IMG/VR virus record: IMGVR_UViG_3300044613_003466 | Location: 1 to 53,303 of that record | Direction: 5' to 3' (one strand) | Length of the DNA stretch: 53,303 bases | Origin: a virus | In this document: piece by piece, positions 37,299 through 46,540 of the stretch | Layout of the letters: the number at the start of each line of letters is the position of its first letter | Numbering within the stretch: the first letter of the stretch is position 1 | The notes under the pieces: model-generated | Databases searched by the model: none | Seen by the model: only the letters and a program-made list of their open reading frames with translations | Told to the model about the DNA's origin: nothing | Made by a program: the position numbers and the translations under genes

Positions 37299-37557
37299 GG
37301 CAGATCAGGATTTTCAAACGAGGGTAGGAACAGACGCGAGAGATGGCGGCTACTGCCTAGAGGTTTTCATTGATGGGGTTTTGCACCAGGACCGATCACC
37401 CGCCCAGCTCCGCGCCCTGATCGAGCAGCGCCGCGCCCAGCAACCGGCACGGTGGGCCCAGCTAGAACCGATCGAGGGGCTAGACGAGGATGCCGACGCG
37501 GGGCAGGCTGGCTGGGGGGGCATGCTGCAGCACGAGGGGGGATGGCGGGAGGGTTAG
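37297..37557 (+). CDS. Small acidic protein
   Basis: 86 residues from ATG 37297 (MADQDFQTRVGTDARDGGYC). Beta-hairpin-like N-part then helix (SPAQLRALIEQRRAQQPARW) and an acidic Gly-rich end. Shares the CCATGG with the divergent gene at 37298, so the two start codons overlap on opposite strands. Function unknown. Confidence 0.5.
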   Translation: MADQDFQTRVGTDARDGGYCLEVFIDGVLHQDRSPAQLRALIEQRRAQQPARWAQLEPIEGLDEDADAGQAGWGGMLQHEGGWREG

Positions 37558-37650
37558 CGATCTGCAACGATCGCGCTGGCCCAGCTGCGCCGAATCCCGT
37601 TGGCGGTAATAGGGCACGCCGATCAGCGGATTAGGGGGAGCAGCTGTCAT
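37480..37650 (-). pseudogene. Remnant of a C39-like peptidase/endolysin N-terminus
   Basis: Frame from ATG 37650 beginning MTAAPPNPLIGVPYYRQRDSA. This resembles the start of C39-like cysteine peptidase/endolysin domains (VPYYRQRDS followed by a Cys-containing active-site block), but the similarity stops after about 30 residues, before the catalytic Cys context, and the rest lies over the plus-strand gene. A truncated endolysin is the best reading; similarity is recalled, not computed. Confidence 0.3.
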
Positions 37651-37688
37651 GGGCTCGTAGCATAGCGGCAACAATCTAGCCCCGCCCA

Positions 37689-38540
37689 ATGCCCGTTTTC
37701 ACGCTCAGCAACCGGGCCCAGTACAGCCTGACGACCCCTGACATGCCATTAACAGGCACGTTCTACGGTCAATTGATGACCTCTGCTTTTACGTTTAACC
37801 GTGACACCCATGACACGATGGCCGCAATCACCAGCGGCGAGATCACCCCTGTTACCGGCTATTTAGCAGGCGGCAAGCCGTTGGTGCTCAGTAACTCAAT
37901 GAACACCACTACCGGAATCAATGCCCTAGTCATTGACCCGGTTACATGGAATGCCAATATCACGGGCGCCAGTGGGATTCTGATTTATTATCGACCATCA
38001 GCAACACTTTCTCAGCAAATAGTTTTAGGCTACAACCACTTTGGCAGCCCTCAAAGCAGCGTTGGGGGGTTGTTCAGGATTGAGCAAATGCAGATTGAAG
38101 CTGCGCAAACAAACAACAACAATATCATAATTCCTTACGCAACAATTAACGCAATCATAAACAAAACCATAAACCTGAGTGCAGGCAACTTCTACGCCAT
38201 GCTGCTGGGGGCTGGCTACACTCCCAGCGCCGCTCATTCGTTTCGGTCAAATCTGACCAACGAAGTGAGTGGCACTGGCTACACCGCTGGTGGCGTGCCT
38301 GCTCCGCTGACGATCACACGGGATGATGCTGCTGATAAAACCATAGTGCAGGCCAATCAAATTATCCTTACGGGCGCTACAGTTTCGCCTAGATATGTGG
38401 CTTATTATCAAAGCCTTGGCGGGGCGGCTTCTGCTGACCGTGTTTTGATGATTGTAAATTGGGGCATAGACTACCCTGCTAATGGTGCCGCGTATCCGAT
38501 CAATGCCAATACTTTTGATATCACCGGGGTTTACGTTTAA
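37689..38540 (+). CDS. Tail-associated protein with an internal duplication
   Basis: 283 residues. Two halves align in pattern: FYGQLMTSAFTFNRDTHDTM...GYLAGGKPL...NITGASGILIYY and FYAMLLGAGYTPSAAHSFRS...GYTAGGVPA...ILTGATVSPRYVAYY. This domain type recurs near phage tail fibres. Overlaps the next gene by TAATG. It is on the plus strand whereas the other structural genes are on the minus strand, so it is probably transcribed with the early operon or from its own promoter. Confidence 0.6.
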   Translation: MPVFTLSNRAQYSLTTPDMPLTGTFYGQLMTSAFTFNRDTHDTMAAITSGEITPVTGYLAGGKPLVLSNSMNTTTGINALVIDPVTWNANITGASGILIYYRPSATLSQQIVLGYNHFGSPQSSVGGLFRIEQMQIEAAQTNNNNIIIPYATINAIINKTINLSAGNFYAMLLGAGYTPSAAHSFRSNLTNEVSGTGYTAGGVPAPLTITRDDAADKTIVQANQIILTGATVSPRYVAYYQSLGGAASADRVLMIVNWGIDYPANGAAYPINANTFDITGVYV

Positions 38541-38881
38541 TGGATTTCCCTGAATCCTGTCTGCCGATTGGGAGGCCGCATACGTTAGGTGATTTCAATA
38601 TCGCCGCTGAACTTGATCGGCGGTTTTTATTGAGCGACACCCTGGCTGGCCAGACCGTGTCCCTGCCCCTGCCCCTGCTCAGCCCCGCACAGTTCGCCGA
38701 TTTCGTGGAGCACTTCCGAACTGTGGGGCTGCTGGCATCCTGGGAGCTGCCTGCTGCGGTCTGGGTGGGGCGTGCAGTTCCCCCGACGCCGGTTCGATGG
38801 CGCTATGCCTCGGCACCATCGTGGGCTCTGCAGCCTGGCGAGCTGTGGGAGGTTACCGGGGTTGAGCTGCGTGCGGTGTGA
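38540..38881 (+). CDS. Tail-associated hypothetical protein
   Basis: 113 residues (MDFPESCLPIGRPHTLGDFN). Ends with WALQPGELWEVTGVELRAV. The part about 45-110 resembles in outline the N-terminal region of the minus-strand protein at 38886-40157 (FQWAYARPVTQDDVQ...RLAVQFVGVW), a module of tail-tip-attached proteins. Convergent with that gene with only 4 bases between. Confidence 0.5.
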   Translation: MDFPESCLPIGRPHTLGDFNIAAELDRRFLLSDTLAGQTVSLPLPLLSPAQFADFVEHFRTVGLLASWELPAAVWVGRAVPPTPVRWRYASAPSWALQPGELWEVTGVELRAV

Positions 38882-38885
38882 GCTG

Positions 38886-40157
38886 CTAGAAGATCGGCAG
38901 CGGCCCGGTCGGTACGGTATGTGGCCTGGCGGCTAAGGTGATCTGGAAATCATTGAACCGTCCATTACAGATTTGAGAATCCCCAAAGCGTTTTCCTATG
39001 TCTAAGATTGTTTGCGGGTAATTGCGAATATATGTAGGCACAGGATCGGGAGACACTGGAGTAATAAATGTTTGGCCGCTGACTGTCGAGAACGATGTTC
39101 TTACAAACCCAGCCGCTCTGGTCTGCTGGAAGAAATACCAGCTCCCTGGAGAGACTGCTGCTTGCCCGCTATAATCAGCTTCAAACCCGATCCGGGATCC
39201 AGGGCTATTCAAATTGTCAGCATAGTAAACCCATCCATCTGACTCGCCTACAAAAGCATTCAAAAAGCTAAAATCTGCTGGTAAAGATCCGATACCTCCT
39301 GCTTCATTTGTGATCTGAAACAACTCGTTCCTTGTGGTCAATGTTGTTAGATTAAACCAAAATCTGATTGTGTAATCTCCTGCGCCCAAGGCCTGCGCCA
39401 GTTCTACCGACAGCCAGTCTGGCGTGCTGTCGGCGCTATTCAATAGTGCAGAGCCGGCGCCCCAGCGACCTGCGCTGGCATCGATGCTGATACCGCCTTG
39501 CGTTGTTATTGACCCCGATTGGCCGCTGACATCGGTAAAGCCCTTGTCAGCAGTCAGGGGCAGATGCACCAACACTGACCCGTAAAGAGGGTCGTTCAAT
39601 GGCGTCGATACGAGCCCAGCTGGCGACGTCTTCAGCAACAACAGCGTCGATTGGGACGGCGTGCCCGTAGCTATCCCCGCCGCCGTGGTGGTCAACTGCA
39701 AGATCGTGGATCCGCTGGGGGTGCCCGCCGGCAGGGCCCTGGCCGCTGTGGTGCGGAGCACGATGCGGGTTGATCCGGAGGGGGTGGAGGCCCGTCGAAT
39801 CCAGACCCCGACGAACTGAACGGCCAGGCGGTAGAACCCGCTGCCGACCGCCTGGACGTCGTCCTGAGTAACCGGCCGCGCATACGCCCACTGAAACCCG
39901 GCCGGAGTCAGTGCCGTGGCCAGGGTGGTGGGATGGAACCCAAACGGGCGGCCCCGCTGGGCCCGCTGGTGGTCTGGCACGCTGCGGGCGTCGGCCTCAG
40001 TCAACCCTGCAAATGACATATCCAGAACGTCCCCGGTCGCTACCAGGTCGGCGGTGCTGGCCACGGTGCTGCCGTCGTAGCCAGCCTGCATGGTGGCTGG
40101 GACCGTGCCAGGGGTGATTAAGACGGTGGCAGGGCGAAGGGTCGGGAATGTGGTCAT
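38886..40157 (-). CDS. Tail-tip-associated LamG protein
   Basis: 423 residues from ATG 40157, one base after the previous stop (TAG). N-part about 1-130 shares the tail-tip-type module; Thr/Ser-rich repeats follow (TPSGSTRIVLRTTAA, TPSGSTILQLTTTAA, TPSQSTLLLLKTSPA; three tandem units of about 24 residues). Residues about 185-415 form a LamG/ConA-like domain (VLVHLPLTADKGFTDVSGQS, YTIRFWFNLTTLT, RFNDFQITLAA). Likely a receptor-binding protein at the distal tail. Confidence 0.7.
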   Translation of the reverse strand: MTTFPTLRPATVLITPGTVPATMQAGYDGSTVASTADLVATGDVLDMSFAGLTEADARSVPDHQRAQRGRPFGFHPTTLATALTPAGFQWAYARPVTQDDVQAVGSGFYRLAVQFVGVWIRRASTPSGSTRIVLRTTAARALPAGTPSGSTILQLTTTAAGIATGTPSQSTLLLLKTSPAGLVSTPLNDPLYGSVLVHLPLTADKGFTDVSGQSGSITTQGGISIDASAGRWGAGSALLNSADSTPDWLSVELAQALGAGDYTIRFWFNLTTLTTRNELFQITNEAGGIGSLPADFSFLNAFVGESDGWVYYADNLNSPGSRIGFEADYSGQAAVSPGSWYFFQQTRAAGFVRTSFSTVSGQTFITPVSPDPVPTYIRNYPQTILDIGKRFGDSQICNGRFNDFQITLAARPHTVPTGPLPIF

Positions 40158-40158
40158 G

Positions 40159-42372
40159 CTATACAGGTGGCGAGGCAGGATCGGTTGTTTCCGGGTACGG
40201 TCCTGACAGCACACCTTGATCAAAAATATAAGGCCACGTCTGTTGATAACTGCCGTTTATCAAGTGCTGGTATTGAGTTGGCTGGCCAGTGGTCGTCCCA
40301 TCTGGATTGAATACAGCAACAGAAGTAGACTGCGAGTTTTGCTCTACAATCACTGCCCTTTGGCCTGGGTTAACCTTAATGATTCGATTTTCTATTACAA
40401 TGCCCGCAAATGCCCCAGGGTTTGCTAATGGATAGTCAGAATTTAACGTCCAGCTAAACTGCAGGCTCCACTGGATCAAATCGCCTGCGGGTGGCTCCTT
40501 CGGCGGCACCGGTGGATTTGCTGGCCCCGTTGGCGTGCCTGGCTGGGAGGGGACTCTGGGGGGCTCGACCGGGCCGGTAGGGGGCAGAGGGGTAGGCGGA
40601 GCACCACCACCGCCACCACCGCCCCCACCGCCCCCACCACCGCCTCCACCACCACCGCCGCCGCCCAGGATGAAGCCGCCGTCCGCGTATTCGCCAGAAA
40701 CCGGCCGACGCCCGTAGCGGCCATAGAACCAGACCTCGTCACTGGTCCAGCTCTCCTCGTCGGGCGCGGGGATCGAACAATCGGTCGCCCGGCTGGGGTC
40801 CGCATCGCAGGAGGGGGCGGTGTCACCAGTCAGGAGGGTGATGTTTGCAACCTGAACCGCTGCCACGTCCATGGCAACCAGGGAGCGGCCGAGCCCATCG
40901 ACCGGGCAGTGCTCCAACTGCAGGGTCAGGGTGCCCTCCCGTCCGGTATTGGCAGAGACGATCCAATACCAGGCCACCAGGGGGCTGCTCACCCCATCCA
41001 CGTCCTCGCGCTGCAGCTGCAGGGCGATCAGCTCGCCCTCTCCCAGGGTCGAGTTCCAATAGCCAGCCTTGATCGCCACCGCAGCGGAGTGCGTAATGTG
41101 CCGGCGCTTTGCCTGGCCACACCGGATCGCCCTGGCTGCGTGAATCTCGGTTGTGCAGAACTGGCTCAGATCGTGCTCCTCCGTTGGCGCGGTTTCTGGG
41201 GTGAAGTCATAGGCCACCTCCGTGGTCCGGATCATCCTGGACAATCCGTCGGGGCCCTGCTGGCGCCAGGCCACCACGGCCCGGTAGGGGCGCCTCGCCT
41301 CAGGGCTAACCAGCTGCCAGTTGTAACTCCCATTGACGATCGCCTCGCCATCAAACACCCACGCGGGGCTCAATGGCTCGGTGTCGATAGCCCCAGATGG
41401 CGTAAAGGGCAGCAGTGGCCGCAGGCCATAGCGACCGGCAATCTTTGTTTCGCGCACCATGAAATAGGGCCCAATTTTGCTCATCCAGTCACTGATACTG
41501 GTCGGCTTTGATAGCACCCCATTCCACCAGAAACCGTTGGCATCCATGAACCGAGCTGCTGCGGTAATCGACTCCCGATCAATCCGAACCGGTGCTGTGC
41601 GGCCATCATTGTTCAGTAGGTATAAATAAAGTTCGCCTAAATTGTTGGAGCTGCCGTAGACATTATCCAACAGCCTGACCGATTCGACTCCATTGCGAAT
41701 AAATAGATGAATCTGCCGCTTCCAGTGGCCACGGTCTGGCAGTCCGAATGGAACGCCGCCAGCCTGAAACCCGTTAAAATTTACCGCGCTAAAAGAAACA
41801 GTTGTCAGGTCCTTGTGTGTGCCAACCGTGCCGCATTGCGTGGGCGCCCCTACTTTGTTGGCAACCAGATATTCGCCATTGTAAACATCAACCAGGAAGT
41901 TGCCAGGAGTCCAGGTGCCGGCAGTTTTTGGGCCATAGGACTGGCTGAAGCTCCCGACTCGGCAGCGGCCCTGGAAGACGCCATTGACCGAGATGCCGCC
42001 GAGCTTCCCCTGGGAGACGACCAGTCGCCACTTCACCGCCACGGCATTGGCCACGGGCTGGCCCCCCAGCAGGGGAGTATCAAACCGGCAGGCCGTGGCC
42101 TTCGGGCTGACGATCACCCCGCCGATGCCTGTATCTGATGGGCTGCCGCAGGTGTCGCCGATGCGCCGGCACCAGACGATGGGCGCCCGCTCCAGCAGAG
42201 TCATCGCCTGCTGGTTTGAATTCCATGGGGAGTCAACTTCGGCGCCATTGATGGCCGTAGGACGCGCCGATCCGCCCAGGGCAGTAGTCCGCGCGATTGG
42301 CACTTGGTTGGCCTTAAACGGGACGCTTGATCTGGCTGACGCCCCGTTGCTTGTAAGCGCAGCTGGGATCAT
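40159..42372 (-). CDS. Tail tip/host-specificity protein with poly-Gly hinge
   Basis: 737 residues from ATG 42372 (ATGA overlap). Central part (about 200-560) is of the tip-attachment kind seen in siphoviruses (RFMDANGFWWNGVLSKPT, HSAAVAIKAGYWNSTLGEGE). Residues about 580-600 are a run of 22 Gly followed by a Pro-rich stretch, a flexible hinge, then a C-terminal beta domain. It lies directly downstream of the distal tail protein and tape measure as expected for the baseplate hub. Confidence 0.7.
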   Translation of the reverse strand: MIPAALTSNGASARSSVPFKANQVPIARTTALGGSARPTAINGAEVDSPWNSNQQAMTLLERAPIVWCRRIGDTCGSPSDTGIGGVIVSPKATACRFDTPLLGGQPVANAVAVKWRLVVSQGKLGGISVNGVFQGRCRVGSFSQSYGPKTAGTWTPGNFLVDVYNGEYLVANKVGAPTQCGTVGTHKDLTTVSFSAVNFNGFQAGGVPFGLPDRGHWKRQIHLFIRNGVESVRLLDNVYGSSNNLGELYLYLLNNDGRTAPVRIDRESITAAARFMDANGFWWNGVLSKPTSISDWMSKIGPYFMVRETKIAGRYGLRPLLPFTPSGAIDTEPLSPAWVFDGEAIVNGSYNWQLVSPEARRPYRAVVAWRQQGPDGLSRMIRTTEVAYDFTPETAPTEEHDLSQFCTTEIHAARAIRCGQAKRRHITHSAAVAIKAGYWNSTLGEGELIALQLQREDVDGVSSPLVAWYWIVSANTGREGTLTLQLEHCPVDGLGRSLVAMDVAAVQVANITLLTGDTAPSCDADPSRATDCSIPAPDEESWTSDEVWFYGRYGRRPVSGEYADGGFILGGGGGGGGGGGGGGGGGGGGGAPPTPLPPTGPVEPPRVPSQPGTPTGPANPPVPPKEPPAGDLIQWSLQFSWTLNSDYPLANPGAFAGIVIENRIIKVNPGQRAVIVEQNSQSTSVAVFNPDGTTTGQPTQYQHLINGSYQQTWPYIFDQGVLSGPYPETTDPASPPV

Positions 42373-42851
42373 GTCGAAAAATCCAGCACGCAGGGCGTGC
42401 CTATCAGCTCCTGCGTGAGCACGATTGGCGGGACCGACACTGCAACCGGAGGCGGTGAGATAGTGCCGTTGATCGTGACGCCTGTGAGGGAGCCGCTGGC
42501 GGTGATGCTGCCGACCAGGACCGAACCAACCCGACTGAGCCCGCCCAGGACAACCTCGAACTGAGTCACCTCGATCAGCCATTGGTTAGCGTTCGCATCA
42601 ATCGCCAGGGCCAGAACAGCAGGGGAGTACGCGCACGTGATAGCGACCGATCCCGACACCAGGCCCGAATCAAACCCTGGGCAGTAGAACTCCTGGAACT
42701 CCCAGGACTGCAGCCCGTCGCCGTCGCCAGCGTCAAAGGAAGTGAAGGGGGCGTTGTTGATGTCGAGACGGTGCCACCTGGCCTTGGCGTTGCCGCTAGG
42801 GTCCATCCACTTCAGGGTCTGGGTGTAGACGTGGGGGCCGTAGTCGGGCAT
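42369..42851 (-). CDS. Distal tail protein candidate
   Basis: 160 residues (MPDYGPHVYTQTLKWMDPSG). Beta-rich, with repeated Ser/Val/Gly strands (SGSLTGVTINGTISPPP). It sits between the tape measure and the tip protein, the position of the distal tail or minor tail proteins. ATGA overlap downstream. Family not firmly recognised. Confidence 0.55.
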   Translation of the reverse strand: MPDYGPHVYTQTLKWMDPSGNAKARWHRLDINNAPFTSFDAGDGDGLQSWEFQEFYCPGFDSGLVSGSVAITCAYSPAVLALAIDANANQWLIEVTQFEVVLGGLSRVGSVLVGSITASGSLTGVTINGTISPPPVAVSVPPIVLTQELIGTPCVLDFST

Positions 42852-45682
42852 CAGACAATTCCCAGGGCCTGGCGCCCGTCATACGCCTGGATGTGATTCC
42901 AGAGCTGACCAATCCCATCGCTCACCATGGCCTCGGCATCCTCGCGCCGGATCCATTGCGAGCCGTCGGGTTGCTGCTGGACTGGGCCCGTTTGAATCTG
43001 GATCGTTGGGGCAAAGGTGCCGCCGCCTCTGGAGCCCCCGGCAGCGGCGCCGCTCGTGGCAGTGCGAGGGGCCGACCGATGCAGATCGATGACCTGCTCT
43101 TGAGGATGCAGCATGGCCATGAATCCGCCCCGGCCATCAAGCCCGCCAGACCGGGGGCCGTTGCCGGTGTAGCCGCCGCCGGCAAACTGGGGCACATTCA
43201 CGGGCTGGATCATCCCCAACTGCGGGCCCCGCACAGCAGCGCTCACCGAATTAGCCGCCTGGATGAGGCGGTTGATCTGCTCGATGAAGCTGTTGACCGC
43301 CCGCCCCGCCAGCGACAACGCCGAATTGATCACCCCCCGCACCGTACCAACAATTGATTCCCAGGCGTCGGTAATGGGCTGCACCAGGCCCACGGCATAG
43401 TCCCGCATCCCATCCATGGCCAGATTCCAGGTCTGCCCCAGGCGGGCAATAAGGCCATTCTCTGGGCCGATGATCGTGTCGAAGAATGCTGCAAAGTTGT
43501 CACTGATATTCGGCAGAATGTTGCTGACGTAACTGCTGATGTTGTCCATCATTATGTTCCAGCCGCCGCCGATCATTGCGACGAATCCGGTGGTGGGGTT
43601 GGCGATCAGATCCCAGAGCCCCCGGAAGGCATCGGCGATTTGGTCGCGGAATGAGAAAACGACAACAGCTGTGGCCACGGCTGCCGCGCCGATCAGGATC
43701 GGGGCAGAGACGAAACCGGCGACCAGGGCAGCCAGGCCGGTGGCTACTGATCCGAGGGTGGTGGCGATGCCCGCCAGACCTGCTGTTACCGCCGGCATGG
43801 CCCCAGCCCAGCCGGCCAGCGTGGCGCCTAGGCCAAAGCCGGCAATGGTCTTGAGAGCCATCCCAAGGCCAACCACAACGGGCAGAGCAATGACGGCTGC
43901 TGCTCCAATGGCGCCAATCCCAATTGCTATTTGCGTGAGCAGGGGATTGGTTTGGGCAAGGCCCGAAAGCGCTTGAACTACTGCAATAACACCAGGTACT
44001 AGCTGGTTAATTATAGGTACTATCAAATTGCCTATTTCAATCTGCAGCGCTTCTACGTTGTTTTTCGCTAGCTGCATTTGCGCCGCAGTGGTGCCCATTT
44101 GCACGCCAAGCTCTTTGGCCATCGATCCAGCGTAATTACCTGGACCGGCAACAGCGTCTAAAGACTTTGTCAGGTTATCTACGTTCTGAATTAACGCAGG
44201 CAAAGCCCTTGTCTCGTCACCAAAGAAATCAGAAATTATAGATGCCTGCATTTCTTTAGGCATTGCTTTGATGCGGCCAATAAAGTCTCTAATAGTAGGT
44301 TCGGCGCTCTCTTGCATTGCCCTGGCTAGCTTTAGGCCTGCATCTTTTCCGACAAAGCCTAAGGTCTGCAACGCGGCAACCTGCCGTTCAGTCATTGAAT
44401 TGCCCCGCGTCAGCGCCTTGATCATGTTGTTAAACGAGGTCGCGGCTACTTCCGTATCGGCGCCAGCCGAGATCATGGCCGCGCCAAATGCTACGGTTTT
44501 CTCTGCTGCCAGTCCCGCCTGTTGCCCAACGGCACCAGAGCGCAAGGCAAACTCCACCAGCTGGGAGGCCCTGGCTGCCGTCTGCTGGTCGAGGTAGTTC
44601 ATGGCATCAGCCAACTTCATAACTTCGGGCTGGGTCATGCCGAGGCTGTTGCGCAGCTTCGCTATTGACGTGCCGGCTTGATCAGCAGTCATCTCAAAGG
44701 CCACACTGAGGCCCGCCACGTCCTTGGCAAATGCTTTGACCTCGCTCCTAACGATACCTGAAGCACCGGCAGCAGCGTAAATTTCAGCAAACCCTTTGGC
44801 GGATACGGGCAGCTGCTTGGATAGACCGATGATCTCAGTTGATATTTCCTTGATTGCGGCCGGTGTCTCCAGGCCATCCATCACCTTGCGCACCCTGGAA
44901 AGACTGGTCTCAAAGTCCACGGCCGCTTTGGTGCTGGTCACCAGCGCAACGCCAAAGCCCGCCGCGCCAGCAGCAGCAGCCTGCCAGGATCGGCTGTTGA
45001 GCACAGCATCAAATCCCCGGCTGAAAGATGCGTCGATCCTGTTGAGGCCAGACAGGACCGACTGCAGGCGGGTGGCTTCTACGTGAACCACGCGCAACGA
45101 TTCAGCCTGAGCCTGGGCCGCCCTAAGCTGCGCATCTGCTACTTCTCTTTTTTTGGCAACAATGTTTGTGGTTATTACTAGCTCTTCTTGCGCAATTCGG
45201 TTAGCGGTCCTGGCGGCCTCGGTCTGCCGCAACATCTCTGGCGTGATCTTGCCGTAGGCGCCAGCAGTGGAAACCACCGACTGGGCTCGCTGCAGCTCCA
45301 GTTGGGTGGCCGTCTTTTTTGCCTGGGCCGTCTTCAGCTCGCCGGCTAACTGCTCTTCTGTCTGCTTGCGCCGCAGCTCCGCGCCTTTGACCTCCAGTGC
45401 CGCCATTTGGTTCTGAGCCGCCGCCCGATCCCTGTCGTTATCCAACAGCTTCATCCGCGACGCCAGCACCTGCTTATCGGCGTCCAGAATCTGGATCGAT
45501 GCTGCCGTGGCCGCAGCCATCTGACGTTCTATCCCGTCGGTGCTGAAGACGCGAGCATTCTCCTGGGCCGCCAGCTTGGCCGATTTCGACACATTGATCA
45601 GCGTCTCGGAGAGCTTCGTGACGCTGCCCATCCCTGCGACTTCGGCCCCAATCCTCAGGATCGCGTCAAAATTGACGGCCAT
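42851..45682 (-). CDS. Tail tape measure protein (TP901 family)
   Basis: 943 residues. The TP901-type core (FETSLSRVRKVMDGLETPAA, IYAAAGASGIVRSEVKAFA, FAAAMISAGADTEVA-like GAAMISAGADTEVAATSF) is at about 245-560, preceded by a long coiled-coil region (about 25-230). Hydrophobic segments occur at about 600-690 (VVALPVVVGLGMALKTIAG-type). It sets tail length; at 943 residues a tail of roughly 140 nm would follow from the usual rule of 0.15 nm per residue (inference). Next to the chaperones as usual. Confidence 0.9.
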   Translation of the reverse strand: MAVNFDAILRIGAEVAGMGSVTKLSETLINVSKSAKLAAQENARVFSTDGIERQMAAATAASIQILDADKQVLASRMKLLDNDRDRAAAQNQMAALEVKGAELRRKQTEEQLAGELKTAQAKKTATQLELQRAQSVVSTAGAYGKITPEMLRQTEAARTANRIAQEELVITTNIVAKKREVADAQLRAAQAQAESLRVVHVEATRLQSVLSGLNRIDASFSRGFDAVLNSRSWQAAAAGAAGFGVALVTSTKAAVDFETSLSRVRKVMDGLETPAAIKEISTEIIGLSKQLPVSAKGFAEIYAAAGASGIVRSEVKAFAKDVAGLSVAFEMTADQAGTSIAKLRNSLGMTQPEVMKLADAMNYLDQQTAARASQLVEFALRSGAVGQQAGLAAEKTVAFGAAMISAGADTEVAATSFNNMIKALTRGNSMTERQVAALQTLGFVGKDAGLKLARAMQESAEPTIRDFIGRIKAMPKEMQASIISDFFGDETRALPALIQNVDNLTKSLDAVAGPGNYAGSMAKELGVQMGTTAAQMQLAKNNVEALQIEIGNLIVPIINQLVPGVIAVVQALSGLAQTNPLLTQIAIGIGAIGAAAVIALPVVVGLGMALKTIAGFGLGATLAGWAGAMPAVTAGLAGIATTLGSVATGLAALVAGFVSAPILIGAAAVATAVVVFSFRDQIADAFRGLWDLIANPTTGFVAMIGGGWNIMMDNISSYVSNILPNISDNFAAFFDTIIGPENGLIARLGQTWNLAMDGMRDYAVGLVQPITDAWESIVGTVRGVINSALSLAGRAVNSFIEQINRLIQAANSVSAAVRGPQLGMIQPVNVPQFAGGGYTGNGPRSGGLDGRGGFMAMLHPQEQVIDLHRSAPRTATSGAAAGGSRGGGTFAPTIQIQTGPVQQQPDGSQWIRREDAEAMVSDGIGQLWNHIQAYDGRQALGIV

Positions 45683-46044
45683 CAGGAACCCCTCAGCAGT
45701 GTCAACAGTTCCAACTCGATGACGCGCAGATCATCCAGCAGCGCAGCAACCGCACCACGGCCGCGCCGCAGGCCCGCCAGGGCGATCACCGCCGGATAGT
45801 TGAGCCCGGTGCGCACTCGGTACGGATGCCCCTCTGGGGTGTATTCAGTGGCCCACTGCCATTGGGTTTGGACCTGGCACCAGAGCAAGAAGGCCTCCCA
45901 GTTCTCGGGCCATATCCAGCAAGTGGGCTCAACAGGTTCTGGCCGATCAGAAGGCACAAAGCCGACAATCCCTAGCCGCTTTGCTTCCTGCTCCAGGCGA
46001 GCATTTTCCTGCGACTGGGTTTCAGCGCTGCCGCCGGTGGTCAT
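45682..46044 (-). CDS. Tail assembly chaperone 2 (DUF1799-like)
   Basis: 120 residues with the WPENWEAFLLWCQVQTQW aromatic-rich block and YPAVIALAGLRRG, typical of DUF1799 proteins downstream of tail chaperone 1. The start overlaps the preceding stop by ATGA. No slippery heptamer is visible at the junction, so a lambda-type G/GT frameshift is not supported; re-initiation is more likely. Confidence 0.65.
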   Translation of the reverse strand: MTTGGSAETQSQENARLEQEAKRLGIVGFVPSDRPEPVEPTCWIWPENWEAFLLWCQVQTQWQWATEYTPEGHPYRVRTGLNYPAVIALAGLRRGRGAVAALLDDLRVIELELLTLLRGS

Positions 46045-46496
46045 TTGCCGATGCCATTCCCTCGCGATTTCCCTGAGGTTGGCGGCTTTCCCACTTCAGG
46101 ATCCGTTAGTGTGTTCCATGCGGAAACAAGCGAATTGGCTACCCCAGGAAATTCGATTACTTTTTTCTTGTTTTCAGCAGTGAAAGACATTGGCTCATCA
46201 TTATCGCCGCTAAGCATGTCTTCCCCCCAGCCAACAAGAATCTTGTCAGCGATTGGAAGAAGGCTTTTCCTTTCCAGTCCATCAGCAGCAGACGGCTCCA
46301 GACTGCCAAGCTCAATCGCTCTAATGATTGCAATGTAGGAGCGAAATTCTTCGCGCATATTTTCAATCTCGGTTTGCTGGCCTCTTTCAAAGATTGCCGT
46401 AAATGATCCATGCTCTTGCTTTCCGTCTCCAATCGGGTAGCTAAACTCCACCTTGCCTGTAAAGGTGGTGCCAGCTCTGTCAATGTTGAAAGCCAT
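46041..46496 (-). CDS. Tail assembly chaperone 1
   Basis: 151 residues (MAFNIDRAGTTFTGKVEFSY). An N-terminal beta part (GTFTGKVEFSYPIGDGKQEH region) and helices (NMREEFRSYIAIIRAIELG; ILVGWGEDMLSGDNDEPM) match the small chaperones that coat the tape measure. Located between tail tube and DUF1799-like gene as usual. Confidence 0.65.
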   Translation of the reverse strand: MAFNIDRAGTTFTGKVEFSYPIGDGKQEHGSFTAIFERGQQTEIENMREEFRSYIAIIRAIELGSLEPSAADGLERKSLLPIADKILVGWGEDMLSGDNDEPMSFTAENKKKVIEFPGVANSLVSAWNTLTDPEVGKPPTSGKSRGNGIGK

Positions 46497-46540
46497 GAGA
46501 GAAAATCAGGGGTTAAGGTTAGCGGCTTGGGTGGTCAGTA

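Noticed and set aside
45682-46496. Lambda G/GT-type programmed frameshift between the tail chaperones
   Set aside because: No slippery heptamer is visible before the 46041 stop, and the second gene has its own ATG in an ATGA overlap.
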